Shown: positions 51,834-61,162, numbered from the stretch's first letter. The stretch is 64,000 nucleotides of DNA from JAAFHZ01 sp964247085 (GCA_964247085.1 CAXTSX010000007.1:1-64000); one strand, 5' to 3'. Numbers and translations are program-made. The notes: generated from the sequence alone by a model not told the origin.

Positions 51834-52697
51834 CTAGCTCAATACAAAATCCACCGCATGAGTCCAGGTCTCCCCAGTCGCCACCTGGATCAGATCTGCT
51901 CCGGTATTCATCGCATTACGCCGCGCCGTCCACGGCTCAATACAATAAAAATCCTTCTCCGGTACCGTCCAAAACACCACATGACCATGGGGATAAGTCC
52001 AGCCCATTTTCATAGTTTGACCACCCGTCTCAGTAACTTGCACCTGCGCCTGCTTTAAATCGCTAAACACAATGTCAATCTCCCCGGCAGCATAATCAAA
52101 ACTACCAGAGTAAGGATGAGCCGTTCCCTGCTTGTCAAAATACTGCTCACTAGGGATTTGGAATTTTAAACCTGGCTTGTCAGTAGCTGCAAAATAAGGA
52201 TGATAACCGATCGAGAAAGGCATACTCACCCCCTCAGTCAAATTAGTAACCCGTTGAACAATCTCTAATTTGTTAGTACTAAAAACATATTCCAGTTCCA
52301 CCCGAAAATCAAAAGGATAAACCTTCTTAGTAGCCGGACTGCTCACCAAAGCGACCGTCACACTAGCTTGCTGCTCGCTAGCCTGTTGTTCTACCACTTG
52401 CCAAGGCAACTCCCGGGCAAAGCCATGCTGCTGCAGCTGATAGTTCTGACCCTGCTGACTGTAAGTGTTATCGGGCAAATTGCCACAAATCGGAAACAAT
52501 ACCGGAATGCCACCGCGCACACTCAGAGCAGGATCGGTAAACCGTTCCTTGTCCAGATAAAATAACTCGCTATCGCCGACCAACCAGCTAGTAACAATCC
52601 CGCCCCGTTCCGGGACAATACTGATACTGGCTCCCAGCGCCGCATCAGTCATAGTATAAGTAAGATACTGGAGTTGAGTAGAATTAACTGCGAACAT
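51834..52697 (-). CDS. Aldose 1-epimerase / glucose-6-phosphate 1-epimerase-like
   Basis: 287 residues with a galactose-mutarotase-like fold: G-G-I-V-T-S-W-L-V at the start, R-G-G-I-P-V-L-F-P-I-C-G-N, Q-H-G-F-A-R, then F-S-I-G-Y-H-P-Y-F with the catalytic His, and E-P-W-T-A-R-R-N. It interconverts alpha and beta anomers of a sugar or sugar phosphate; the R-x-G-I-P-V-x-F-P pattern favours the hexose-6-phosphate group. It is a single gene, convergent with the COP23 genes. Confidence 0.85.
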   Translation of the reverse strand: MFAVNSTQLQYLTYTMTDAALGASISIVPERGGIVTSWLVGDSELFYLDKERFTDPALSVRGGIPVLFPICGNLPDNTYSQQGQNYQLQQHGFARELPWQVVEQQASEQQASVTVALVSSPATKKVYPFDFRVELEYVFSTNKLEIVQRVTNLTEGVSMPFSIGYHPYFAATDKPGLKFQIPSEQYFDKQGTAHPYSGSFDYAAGEIDIVFSDLKQAQVQVTETGGQTMKMGWTYPHGHVVFWTVPEKDFYCIEPWTARRNAMNTGADLIQVATGETWTHAVDFVLS

Positions 52698-52816
52698 AAT
52701 TTAGTGATAGTAATGAAGTTTACCGATTTCGCCTAAGAGCAGGTAAAATTGTACATATAGTTTAGTCTCTAAACTCCGGCGATTTTGCCATATTTTTCGT
52801 TTAGGAGCAGCCAACG

Positions 52817-53119
52817 ATGCTACACCGTAAAATTTCTCAACTGTGTTGCAATGGTCGTGAAATTTGTATTTTTCTACGCGACCAACAACGCTGGATAGAA
52901 CGAGCACGAATTATTGAGCTAGAAGGGGACTTGGTAACTATCAAGTATGAACTCGAAGAAGACGACGAAATGAGCTCCTGGGAGGAAATAGTTCGTTTAG
53001 ATAGCATTGGCTCCATCAGTCAAAAGCTTTCTTCCGTCCGTCGGATGGGGATGGATATCGTTACCACTGACGAATGTCCCGAGTCTGAGCACATTCAGTC
53101 TCAAATGCCCGAGGAATAA
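52817..53119 (+). CDS. Small conserved cyanobacterial protein (DUF6679-like)
   Basis: 100 residues. M-L-H-R-K-I-S-Q-L-C-C-N-G-R-E-I-C-I-F-L-R-D-Q-Q-R-W-I is a highly ordered N-terminus that I associate with a small conserved cyanobacterial family (DUF6679). An acidic middle (Y-E-L-E-E-D-D-E-M-S-S-W-E-E) and a divergent C-terminus follow. No signal, no catalytic motif. It stands alone, divergent from the epimerase gene, and is followed by a strong terminator. Confidence 0.7.
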   Translation: MLHRKISQLCCNGREICIFLRDQQRWIERARIIELEGDLVTIKYELEEDDEMSSWEEIVRLDSIGSISQKLSSVRRMGMDIVTTDECPESEHIQSQMPEE

Positions 53120-53144
53120 GGATCGTTCCTCATCCCTAAAATAA

Positions 53145-53177
53145 CGAAAAGCCCCGCTTAACCATCGGGGCTTTTCG
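53145..53177 (+). terminator. Strong hairpin after the DUF6679-like gene
   Basis: 12-bp perfect stem CGAAAAGCCCCG / CGGGGCTTTTCG with a 9-base loop, 25 bp past the stop. Confidence 0.85.
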
Positions 53178-53572
53178 TTGACTATTTTTATTTACACATA
53201 AAAAATAGTTAATGTAAACTTCAGTTGCATTTTCTCATTTTCAAAAATAATGATGATAGATTTAACTCAAGAAGTTAATAGCTTCGATTTCTCAGATTAA
53301 TACAGCATCAGGGCTCCTGGTCATTATGCTATCTGTCCTTTAATTCAAACTGTATGTCTGTTCTAGTTAAAAAAAGCATCATAACACCGAGTCTAAGCCA
53401 ACTTTTGTACTGCCCATAATTGGATTTTAGGGAGATATCTATCGGTCTGAAAAGATCTGATATAGCTCCATTTTAAAATTCCTAGCTAGGGGAGATAATA
53501 AGTCACTAGACTTGGTGTTATTGCATTATAGATTTTATTTAACCAATCAATAATTAAAAATAGTCCGCATTG
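53178..53572. other. AT-rich intergenic stretch, no gene seen
   Basis: 395 bp between a terminator and the 3' end of the J-domain gene. It has several short runs of T and A and no frame over 60 codons with coding character. I recognise no RNA or repeat in it; a small RNA cannot be excluded. Confidence 0.45.
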
Positions 53573-54520
53573 CTATTTTTTACCAAATAAACCAAATAAT
53601 CCGCCTTTACTTTGCCCAGGAGTCGTTTTAGCCACTGAACCAGCGGGCATTTTCTGGAATTCTTGCTGAGCTGTTTTGACGATCGGATCATTCGGACCCA
53701 GCTGCATTGCCTTATTCATATGCATCTTAGCCATAGTGGCTTGATTTTGGCGAGTATAGATGATCGCCAGGTGAGCATGGGCATGCACATTATTCGGATC
53801 GCCCTTCAGAACTTCGCGCAATTCAACATTGGCCTTTGCCCAATTCCGCATATTGATATATTCTTCCGCCCGACGCATAGAACTATGCTGTGCTAGGATT
53901 TTGGAGCTGCCTGCCGTCTTTTCCGGTGATGTTTTGGGAAAGGGTTGCTCCGAAGAACCAGAGGAAGGAACTGTATCAGTAGCTGAAATTGGGGCAGAGC
54001 GCAGGGATTGATTTTGTTTGCGCAACAAATAAATCATATTCAGTTCACTGATTTGACCAGTAATCTCCACACTTTGATCCAATTGGCGATACTGTTGATG
54101 CGTTAATTCCTGTAAAAGTTGATGATAGGATTGCTGCAAATCGGTACTATTTTTCTGGAATAGCTGTTGAGCAGCATTACCAGAGATATCAATCTTGCTT
54201 GCTTCCGCTACCAATCTTTTGCCCATCAGCTCTAGCATCATTTGCTGCTCTTGTAGCGCTGTTGCTCGCGATAGATTGCCGTAGGCGTGAGTGATTAAAT
54301 TAGAAAAAAGCTTAATCGCCAGATCTTTTTCCGCGCCAGTTGCCCAGCGTGAACTATCCGGATGCAGTAAACGGGCTATTTCTTTGTAGCGATTGCGAAT
54401 TGTAGTCGCATCACTATCTACCGGCACGCCAATAATGGCGTGTTGATCGTTAAAGTCGAATCGAAATAGACCTTTGCTTGGCTTGAAATTCATACTTGCT
54501 CTAACTAAAATATCGGGCAA
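53573..54520 (-). CDS. J-domain protein with C-terminal TPR
   Basis: 315 residues. A J domain at about 25-75 has I-I-G-V-P-V-D-S-D-A-T, then I-A-R-L-L-H-P-D-S-S-R-W with the HPD triad that activates DnaK. It is followed by a low-complexity Ser/Pro linker (about 180-210) and TPR units (N-W-A-K-A-N-V-E-L-R-E-V-L-K-G-D-P-N-N-V-H-A-H-A-H-L-A). The end is G-G-L-F-G-L-F-G-K-K. It lacks the Gly/Phe and zinc domains of DnaJ, so it is a specialised type III J protein. It follows the inositol monophosphatase gene by 5 bp. Confidence 0.82.
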   Translation of the reverse strand: MPDILVRASMNFKPSKGLFRFDFNDQHAIIGVPVDSDATTIRNRYKEIARLLHPDSSRWATGAEKDLAIKLFSNLITHAYGNLSRATALQEQQMMLELMGKRLVAEASKIDISGNAAQQLFQKNSTDLQQSYHQLLQELTHQQYRQLDQSVEITGQISELNMIYLLRKQNQSLRSAPISATDTVPSSGSSEQPFPKTSPEKTAGSSKILAQHSSMRRAEEYINMRNWAKANVELREVLKGDPNNVHAHAHLAIIYTRQNQATMAKMHMNKAMQLGPNDPIVKTAQQEFQKMPAGSVAKTTPGQSKGGLFGLFGKK

Positions 54521-54525
54521 CTTTA

Positions 54526-55377
54526 CTAGGTAATGTTAAATAGCTCGGCAGGAAATGACCAGTTTGTTTGTTGAACCTTGGCTAAAGATTGACTGAGGGG
54601 CTGATGAATTGTCCCATTGGTGGCCAGGATTCGGCCAGAGTTGAGGACAAAATCACTTTGATCGTAGGCGGTGACTATGCCGCCAGCTTCCCGTACAATT
54701 ACCACACCAGCTGCCAAATCCCAAGGTGATAAACCTCTTTCCCAATAACCATCTAGGCGGCCACAGGCCACATAAGCTAGATCGATCGCTGCTGCTCCAC
54801 CCCGTCTAACGCCTTGCGTAATATGAGTGAGATAACAAAACTCTCGATAGTTATGATCATCTGTTTCCCTTCGATCGTAAGCAAAACCGGTTACTAGTAG
54901 GCTATCTGCCAGTTGATTGGTCGCCGAGACCTGAATCGGTTGACGGTTACAAGTAGCCCCCAAGCCAGTGGCAGCACGGAACAACTCTTGATGCCAGGGA
55001 TCAAAAATCACTCCGAGGGTGGGCAAACCGTTGACCAACAGACCGATGGAAACAGCACTAAAGGGGTATTGATGGGCGTAGTTGGTGGTGCCATCCAACG
55101 GATCGATGACCCATTGGTATTCAGCTTCACTATCTCCATAATTCCCAGTCTCCTCGGCCAAAATGCTATGGGTGGGAAGATGTCGTTGTAAAATTTCGAT
55201 GATTTTAGCTTCGGCTTCTCGATCGGCTACTGTCACCAGATCTCCGAGCCGACCTTTCTGCTCAATCTGTAACAGAGGACTGCGGTGTTGATTAATAATT
55301 TCGCCAGCGGCCAGCGCTGCTTCGGTCGCGATTTCTAACCAGGTTTGTAATTGTGAGGCAGGAGGTAAATGGAGCAT
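54526..55377 (-). CDS. Inositol monophosphatase-family phosphatase
   Basis: 283 residues from ATG 55377 (MLHLPPASQL); a TTG 27 bases upstream is less likely. Metal-site motifs: E-E-T-G (Glu), W-V-I-D-P-L-D-G-T-T-N-Y (DPLDGT), and S-P-W-D-L-A-A-G-V-V-I-V-R-E-A-G-G near the C-terminus. The substrate may be myo-inositol-1-phosphate or another sugar phosphate; cyanobacteria use relatives for several. A divergent secreted protein starts 38 bp away. Confidence 0.92.
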   Translation of the reverse strand: MLHLPPASQLQTWLEIATEAALAAGEIINQHRSPLLQIEQKGRLGDLVTVADREAEAKIIEILQRHLPTHSILAEETGNYGDSEAEYQWVIDPLDGTTNYAHQYPFSAVSIGLLVNGLPTLGVIFDPWHQELFRAATGLGATCNRQPIQVSATNQLADSLLVTGFAYDRRETDDHNYREFCYLTHITQGVRRGGAAAIDLAYVACGRLDGYWERGLSPWDLAAGVVIVREAGGIVTAYDQSDFVLNSGRILATNGTIHQPLSQSLAKVQQTNWSFPAELFNIT

Positions 55378-55415
55378 ATAATATTCTGATATTAAATCAA
55401 GCAATAATCTATTGT

Positions 55416-55907
55416 ATGTTCAGACTTGTTCGGCAGTTATGGCCGCTCTCTTGCTTTTGGCTCATCGTTTTTCTGAATACTGAACAAGCAACTGCTCAAA
55501 ATACAGTGCCTTCCAAGCCTGTCAATAGCTCAGCTAGTCCCACCCCAGTTTATAAGCCTCTTTCTCTTTCGATCGATAAAGATGTGCTGGGAACACTATC
55601 CGATCGTGATATTCCTTTGGGTGATGGGGGTTTTGCTCGGGACTATACCATTCAGCTCAATGCCGGCGATCAGGTAGCGATCGATCTAATTTCCGATAAT
55701 TTTGATCCGGTGGTAGCACTCTTAACTAAAGAGGGCAAAACGGTAGGCAAGAATGATGATGGACCAGATGGTACCAGTAACTCCTTGTTGTTTGCCAGGA
55801 TCAAGAAAACTGGCCAATATCTAGTGCGGGTGCAGGGCTTTAGTGATACTAGTGGGGGGAATTTCACTCTACGAGTCAGTCGGTTACAATCTGCCCCTCC
55901 TAAGTAA
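55416..55907 (+). CDS. Secreted PPC-domain-like protein
   Basis: 163 residues from ATG 55416 (MFRLVRQLWPLSCFW); an upstream in-frame start at 55353 would run back into the divergent gene. Signal peptide about 1-27, cleavage near A-T-A-Q. After a Ser/Pro/Thr linker comes one bacterial pre-peptidase C-terminal (PPC) beta-sandwich: Y-T-I-Q-L-N-A-G-D-Q-V-A-I-D-L-I-S-D-N-F-D-P, then G-Q-Y-L-V-R-V-Q-G-F-S, G-G-N-F-T-L-R-V-S. PPC modules normally sit at the ends of secreted enzymes; here it stands alone. Confidence 0.78.
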   Translation: MFRLVRQLWPLSCFWLIVFLNTEQATAQNTVPSKPVNSSASPTPVYKPLSLSIDKDVLGTLSDRDIPLGDGGFARDYTIQLNAGDQVAIDLISDNFDPVVALLTKEGKTVGKNDDGPDGTSNSLLFARIKKTGQYLVRVQGFSDTSGGNFTLRVSRLQSAPPK

Positions 55908-55927
55908 TTTTTCCCATAAATTAATTT

Positions 55928-57172
55928 TCAAAGTACTTGTACCTGGCCAGGGATGCTCTTTCCCCACCAAGGTGTATTGTACGAACGAGACAGTAGATTG
56001 GTGGCATTGGCTTCCCAGCTGGTAGTCGGGTCAAATAAAATCATAGTTGTTGGTGCTGGTCGTCGCCAGCACTGAGCAGGCTTGTTACTCAAGGCTGACC
56101 ACAACTGGAGAGCTGTAAGCTGACCAGATTGCACCAGCTGCTCCCACAGAATGGATAGGGCGATCTGCAGTCCGATCGCCCCCACTGGTGCTGACGCAAA
56201 AGCTACTTTTTTGTCTTCGTAGGCATGGGCATGGTGATCGATCGCAATCGCGTCAATTACCCCATTAGCTACCGCTTGGATCAAGGCCTGTCGATCGGTT
56301 AGACCGCCCAGCGGTGGATCGAGCCGCCAGTTAGGATCGTAACTTGCCAAAGTTTCGGTATCACCCAACAAATGTAACCAAGTGGTGCTGGCGGTGATTG
56401 GTAAACCGGCTTGTTTGGCAGCGGTAATTAATTGCACCGATCGCTCTGTCGAAATCCGCATCAAATGTACCGGAGTGCCCACGGCGGCGACTAGTTCCAA
56501 AATAGTGGCAACGGCAGTCGATTCACTACTGGCTGGACTGCTGGCCAAACCTAACCGCAGCGCCGCCGCCCCCTGTCTAGCCACGCCAATTCCAGCTAAC
56601 TGTCGATCGAGTGGCCAGAACATTAATGGCTGGGAGTAGGGTTGTAAATACTCCAAAAGATGATGCAACAGCTGCGGATTTTGCACCGCCAGACCATCAG
56701 TAAAACCCACCACCGTACTGTTAGCCAAATCCTGAAGATTGGCTAGTTGCTCCCCTGCACAGCCCTGAGTAACGGCTCCCCAGATATGTAAGCGAGGGAC
56801 GGTGACCAATTCAGCCGCTGCCTGTTGATACAGTTCCTGAATTCTACTGACGATCGCCGCGTTATCGATCGGCGGTTGAGTATTGGGCAAAATCCCCACT
56901 TCCACAAAGCCCCCAGCTTGAGCCGATCTCAACAGGGATATAATCGTCTCCTGTTCCTCTGCGCCGGGCTCACTACTATGGCTGTACAGATCGACTAGAC
57001 CCGGCGCTAATACAAGATTATGGCCATCCTTTTCCTTGGTATCTGCTGGCCATTCGGCAATTCGATCGGCAACTTGCCCAAGTTGGCCATCCACCACCAA
57101 AGCATCAGTGACCTGATCCAGTCCAGTTAATGGATCGAGGAGCCGCACCTGGCGCAATAACAGACTGGACAT
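55928..57172 (-). CDS. Dihydroorotase-family protein with degenerate metal site
   Basis: 414 residues from ATG 57172, placed TAAGATG against the preceding stop (GTG 57184 would add 4 residues). The amidohydrolase layout of PyrC is kept: L-A-P-G-L-V-D-L-Y-S-H-S-S-E-P-G near 57-70, G-F-V-E-V-G-I-L-P-N-T-Q-P-P, D-H-H-A-H-A-Y-E-D-K-K near the end. The first metal-binding His of D-x-H-x-H is Tyr63, and the following R-E-P-G is S-E-P-G. The middle-strand H-x-E is M-F-W-P-L-D. Activity as dihydroorotase is doubtful; a non-catalytic partner role like the pseudo-dihydroorotases of some bacteria is possible. Confidence 0.8.
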   Translation of the reverse strand: MSSLLLRQVRLLDPLTGLDQVTDALVVDGQLGQVADRIAEWPADTKEKDGHNLVLAPGLVDLYSHSSEPGAEEQETIISLLRSAQAGGFVEVGILPNTQPPIDNAAIVSRIQELYQQAAAELVTVPRLHIWGAVTQGCAGEQLANLQDLANSTVVGFTDGLAVQNPQLLHHLLEYLQPYSQPLMFWPLDRQLAGIGVARQGAAALRLGLASSPASSESTAVATILELVAAVGTPVHLMRISTERSVQLITAAKQAGLPITASTTWLHLLGDTETLASYDPNWRLDPPLGGLTDRQALIQAVANGVIDAIAIDHHAHAYEDKKVAFASAPVGAIGLQIALSILWEQLVQSGQLTALQLWSALSNKPAQCWRRPAPTTMILFDPTTSWEANATNLLSRSYNTPWWGKSIPGQVQVL

Positions 57173-57173
57173 C

Positions 57174-58511
57174 TTACAAGGCACCCGCCGCAGTTTTATC
57201 TAAGATGCCACCCGAGAGATGACTGGTCAGGTTCAGACATTGAATCATCGGTAACTCCTGAATACCCCGAGGATAGCTCACCATCGTCACCGCACCGTTG
57301 CCCTGTTTTATTTTCCAAAAGTCGGCGAGTTGCAGACCCAGCAGCTGGCAGAGTAAAACTTTATTGGTGGCATCATGCGCCACTACAATCCCAGTTTGGT
57401 TGACATTACCCACTTTGCTCAAAATATCCTGCCAGGCTTGGCCAGCCCGTTGCCACACATCGGGTAGATTTTCACCCTCCGGCATCTGCACGGTCTCGGG
57501 CTTAGTGCGCCAATCTTCTAGCTTCTGGGCATAATCCACGGCAATTTCTGATTCTAGTTTGCCTTCCCAAAGTCCGTGGCTAATTTCTTGCAAGTCGGCA
57601 TTGGTTTGCAATACAACTGCTGGATGAGCCTGGAGGATAATCTCGGCAGTTTCCTTGGGTCGCAACATCGGGCTAGTAAAAGCGAAGTCGATCGGCACCG
57701 CTTGTAAAAATTCTCTAGCCTGACCAGCTTGAACTCGTCCATAGTCATTGAGCGGCACATCAATCTGTCCTTGAAAGCGACCCGCCCGGTTCCAGTCGGT
57801 TTCGCCATGCCGAATAATTAAAAACCGGGGGCCGGTGCCCTTGGTTTCGGGCAGGGGCTGACCGAGGTGAGCCACCTGATTGAGCGATTCCAGTTGCACC
57901 GCCGAACCCCAGCCGGCACTAAAGTTCAAGACAGAAACCGCACAGTTAGATTGCTGAATAGACTGATAATATTCTGGAGGAATACCTAAAGCGGTACTAA
58001 TTAAAGCCCGGTTAATACCATTGTGAGCAACAATCAAAATTGTTTGATTATCATGTTGAGGTAAGGTTGCTTGCCAAAATTCCTGCGCCTGTTGGTAGAG
58101 AGAGGCGATCGGACGATGTTCTTGACCATTTACCTGTAAAACTAACTGGTGGGGAGCTTCTTGCCACAGGCGATATTCTGCCGGAAACTGAGCGGCTACT
58201 TCTGTAAATAGCATCTTTTCCCAGAGCGGCAGATCTACTTCTTTCAGTCGATCGTCACTAACTGGGGTCGGCGCTGCCGGAATTTGCGCAACTACGGCCT
58301 GCGCCGTTGCACTAGCTCGCTGGAGAGGACTGCAGTAGACGGCATCCAAATTTAAGTCCTGCAGAGCTTGGCCGGTAGTAACTGCATCGGCCATCCCTTT
58401 ATCAGTCAAGGTCGAATCGTTGCAACGCCCCTGAATTCTGCCTTGACTGTTGTAACTGCTTTGGCCGTGCCGCAGAATGATAACGCGCGTAGTCAAGGGT
58501 TTTCCCTCCAA
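57174..58511 (-). CDS. Double histidine-phosphatase (phosphoglycerate-mutase-like) protein
   Basis: 445 residues with two tandem histidine-phosphatase domains. Domain 1: L-R-H-G-Q-S-S-Y-N near 13-21, V-A-H-N-G-I-N-R. Domain 2: I-R-H-G-E-T-D-W-N near 232, V-V-A-H-D-A-T-N-K. The catalytic His and the second His are present in both. Such double-domain proteins in cyanobacteria are annotated as phosphoglycerate mutase or 2-carboxyarabinitol-1-phosphate phosphatase-like. Substrate is not shown. It abuts the dihydroorotase-like gene, so they are probably co-translated. Confidence 0.85.
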   Translation of the reverse strand: MEGKPLTTRVIILRHGQSSYNSQGRIQGRCNDSTLTDKGMADAVTTGQALQDLNLDAVYCSPLQRASATAQAVVAQIPAAPTPVSDDRLKEVDLPLWEKMLFTEVAAQFPAEYRLWQEAPHQLVLQVNGQEHRPIASLYQQAQEFWQATLPQHDNQTILIVAHNGINRALISTALGIPPEYYQSIQQSNCAVSVLNFSAGWGSAVQLESLNQVAHLGQPLPETKGTGPRFLIIRHGETDWNRAGRFQGQIDVPLNDYGRVQAGQAREFLQAVPIDFAFTSPMLRPKETAEIILQAHPAVVLQTNADLQEISHGLWEGKLESEIAVDYAQKLEDWRTKPETVQMPEGENLPDVWQRAGQAWQDILSKVGNVNQTGIVVAHDATNKVLLCQLLGLQLADFWKIKQGNGAVTMVSYPRGIQELPMIQCLNLTSHLSGGILDKTAAGAL

Positions 58512-58580
58512 GGGTGGGTGTAAGTATTCAGGGTAATTCTAGCGGTTCATGACGTTCTTATTACAGGTTAAAGCAAGGAA

Positions 58581-59720
58581 TTACTTCAAAATCTGATAAA
58601 GGATGGCACCCAACATAATTACCATCGCCACGGAGAGCGTCATGAGCCAATTTTGGAACAGGCGCTGACTTTTATCGATGCTACATTGCTTTCTTCTGGT
58701 TTCACTCCAAGTTGAAGTCATTTCACCGTAGAGACTATTCAAATTGCTAACATCTTGCTTAACGCCTTGATTTAAGGTGTTATATAATTCAGTAATTTCT
58801 GTTTGCAGGATTTTGATAGTCTCGCTATTTTTGGTGACTCTTTTGGTGACCTTCAGAGGACTTGATTCAGCAATTTCGGCTTGCAGAATTTTGATAGTCT
58901 CGCTGTTCTTATTAACTCTTTTGGCTACTTTGATCAAGTGCGCCTTACTAGCCAACTGCTCATATTGATCCTGTAGTTCTGCTGACAGGTGCATCTGTCT
59001 AGAGCCATTGGCTGTTGAGCTGGAGTGCTGTTGCTCGACTTCAGATGAGCTTAGGAAACCTTTCAGGTTGGATTGTTGTTGCTGGAGTAGATGAGCCGTG
59101 TTGTCATGACGCTCTTCCACCTGCTGTTGAATTTGCTGCAATGATCTATACAAATCAGTTTGATGGGTAAGTAACTCCCGCTGAGCCTGACGCAAAGAGG
59201 CATCAGCCTGACTCATTTGTTGCAGCAACGCCTGCACCTGTTCATAGCCACCAAATTCACCCAAAGCAGTGATAATTTCTTGCCGAATTTGTTCAAAGGA
59301 TTTTAGAACCCCTTGCACTTGCTGTACTTGCTGTTTGTTGAATTTGGCCAACTTTTCAGAACGATGGCGTAGTTCTTGTACTCTGGCCACACTTTCTTCA
59401 ATAGCTGCGGCTTTCAATTGGTTCTCAAAATGGACATCAGTCAACATTTTCTGAGCGGCAGCTATTTTTTGTAATATCTTGGGATCGGCGGTGGAGCCAG
59501 ACAAGGGTAATTCATCATCTTCATCTGCGAAAGATGGATTCACCATAGCAAAAAGTGAACTAATCTCTTCGTCCACATCCACTTGCTCTACATCTAAGAT
59601 GGGCGATGATTCAGACCGATCGATCGATGCAATAGGGGATTTGTGCACTCCAATTGGTTCAAAATGCAAAAAACCAGAATTGTCTAAATTGTAGTTTTCG
59701 TTACCTGAGGATGTAGGCAT
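58581..59720 (-). CDS. Coiled-coil protein with C-terminal membrane anchor
   Basis: 379 residues. An acidic, Ser-rich N-terminus (about 1-80) is followed by long Gln-rich coiled coils (about 80-340) and a single membrane span (about 358-375, W-L-M-T-L-S-V-A-M-V-I-M-L-G-A-I-L), so it is a tail-anchored protein. Residues about 265-315 contain an internal duplication: K-R-V-N-K-N-S-E-T-I-K-I-L-Q-A-E-I, then K-R-V-T-K-N-S-E-T-I-K-I-L-Q-T-E-I. No family is recognised. It resembles chemotaxis-receptor-like signalling helices only in general form. Confidence 0.7.
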   Translation of the reverse strand: MPTSSGNENYNLDNSGFLHFEPIGVHKSPIASIDRSESSPILDVEQVDVDEEISSLFAMVNPSFADEDDELPLSGSTADPKILQKIAAAQKMLTDVHFENQLKAAAIEESVARVQELRHRSEKLAKFNKQQVQQVQGVLKSFEQIRQEIITALGEFGGYEQVQALLQQMSQADASLRQAQRELLTHQTDLYRSLQQIQQQVEERHDNTAHLLQQQQSNLKGFLSSSEVEQQHSSSTANGSRQMHLSAELQDQYEQLASKAHLIKVAKRVNKNSETIKILQAEIAESSPLKVTKRVTKNSETIKILQTEITELYNTLNQGVKQDVSNLNSLYGEMTSTWSETRRKQCSIDKSQRLFQNWLMTLSVAMVIMLGAILYQILK

Positions 59721-59954
59721 GAGTAAAGATTTTAGCTAATTTTAGTTAACAAGACCAAGCAAAGTAATGATTAATAAATCACTACTATCTCCGGATCAAA
59801 ACAAGTGCAACTTTTGCTAGTTTTAGTTTTGATTACTAACAGGTAGTTCACAACTAGCTGTGATGAATGACAAATTGAGTAAGATCATAACCTTTTTTAG
59901 ACACTTTATCTGAGATGGTCTGATATAAATTCCTGGATTGACCGCTCTACATCC

Positions 59955-59960
59955 TATAAT
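59955..59960 (+). promoter_or_regulatory. Putative -10 element of chlI
   Basis: A perfect TATAAT 41 bp before the chlI start. The only TTGACC upstream (59938-59943) is 11 bp away, too close for a standard -35, so regulation by an alternative sigma factor or an activator is possible. Confidence 0.4.
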
Positions 59961-60001
59961 AAGAGGCGCTATCAAATGTAATTAGCTATAGGTAATATCT
60001 T

Positions 60002-61099
60002 GTGACTGCTCCTGTTCAATCGCCTGTTAGTTCTCGGCGCGTAGTTTTTCCTTTTACGGCGATCGTCGGACAAGAAGAGATGAAACTAGCTCTGCTGCTT
60101 AATATCATTGATCCGCTGATTGGGGGAGTGATGATTATGGGCGATCGAGGCACTGGAAAATCTACCACCATTAGGGCTTTAGCTGATTTACTCCCAGAAA
60201 TTGATGTGGTAGCTGGCGATCCCTTTAACAGCCATCCCAGCGACCCGGACTTGATGAGTGATGAACTCCGCCAAGAATTTCTGACCAATAATACTCCATT
60301 CCCAACGGCCACTAAGAAGGTGCCAATGGTCGATTTGCCATTAGGTGCTACTGAAGACCGGGTTTGTGGGACGATCGATATCGAAAAAGCGCTATCGGAA
60401 GGGGTCAAAGCCTTTGAACCCGGGCTACTAGCCAAGGCTAATCGGGGCATTTTGTATGTGGATGAGGTCAATCTGCTCGATGACCATCTAGTAGATGTTT
60501 TGTTAGACTCGGCTGCTAGTGGTTGGAATACCGTGGAGCGAGAAGGGATTTCGATTCGGCACCCGGCCAGGTTTATTTTGGTAGGTTCTGGCAACCCTGA
60601 AGAAGGCGAGTTACGCCCTCAGCTGCTTGATCGGTTTGGAATGCATGCTGAGATTCGGACGGTGAAGGAACCAACTTTGCGAGTGCAGATTGTGGAGCAA
60701 CGCTCGGAGTTCGATCGGCAGCCTAATGAATTCTTGGTAGATTATCAAGAAAAGCAGCTAGCTCTTGGCCAAAAGATTGTGGATGCTCAAAACCGCCTGG
60801 ATCAAGTGACTTTGGATTATGACTTACGAGTAAAAATCTCGGAGGTTTGTGCGACTTGTGACGTGGATGGTCTGCGGGGCGACATTGTGACCACCCGCAC
60901 CGCTAAGGCATTAGCAGCTTATGAAGGACGCACCGAAGCTACTGCTGAAGACATTCAGCGGATTATTGCTCTGTGTCTACGGCATCGTTTGCGGAAGGAT
61001 CCTTTGGAATCGATCGACTCTGGCAACAAGGTCGAAAAAATATTTGCCGAAGTGTTTGGGATGGAGCCAGCGGCTAAAGAACCAGTAGGTGTGCGCTAG
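60002..61099 (+). CDS. chlI: Magnesium chelatase ATPase subunit I
   Basis: 365 residues from GTG 60002. AAA+ motifs: G-D-R-G-T-G-K-S-T (Walker A, near residue 49) and I-L-Y-V-D-E-V-N-L-L (Walker B). The ChlI-specific P-L-G-A-T-E-D-R-V-C-G-T and G-L-R-G-D-I-V-T-T-R-T-A-K-A are present. With ChlD and ChlH it inserts magnesium into protoporphyrin IX, the first step of chlorophyll synthesis, which identifies the host as chlorophyll-producing. Monocistronic, with its own hairpin terminator. Confidence 0.97.
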   Translation: MTAPVQSPVSSRRVVFPFTAIVGQEEMKLALLLNIIDPLIGGVMIMGDRGTGKSTTIRALADLLPEIDVVAGDPFNSHPSDPDLMSDELRQEFLTNNTPFPTATKKVPMVDLPLGATEDRVCGTIDIEKALSEGVKAFEPGLLAKANRGILYVDEVNLLDDHLVDVLLDSAASGWNTVEREGISIRHPARFILVGSGNPEEGELRPQLLDRFGMHAEIRTVKEPTLRVQIVEQRSEFDRQPNEFLVDYQEKQLALGQKIVDAQNRLDQVTLDYDLRVKISEVCATCDVDGLRGDIVTTRTAKALAAYEGRTEATAEDIQRIIALCLRHRLRKDPLESIDSGNKVEKIFAEVFGMEPAAKEPVGVR

Positions 61100-61132
61100 T
61101 TCCGAGGGCGACTGTTGATTTTGTAAAGTTCA

Positions 61133-61162
61133 GGAAGGTTCGATCGAACCTTCCCTATTTTT
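61133..61162 (+). terminator. chlI terminator
   Basis: A perfect 22-bp palindrome centred on TTCGATCGAA (61133-61154), followed by CTATTTTT. It is 33 bp after the chlI stop. Confidence 0.82.
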
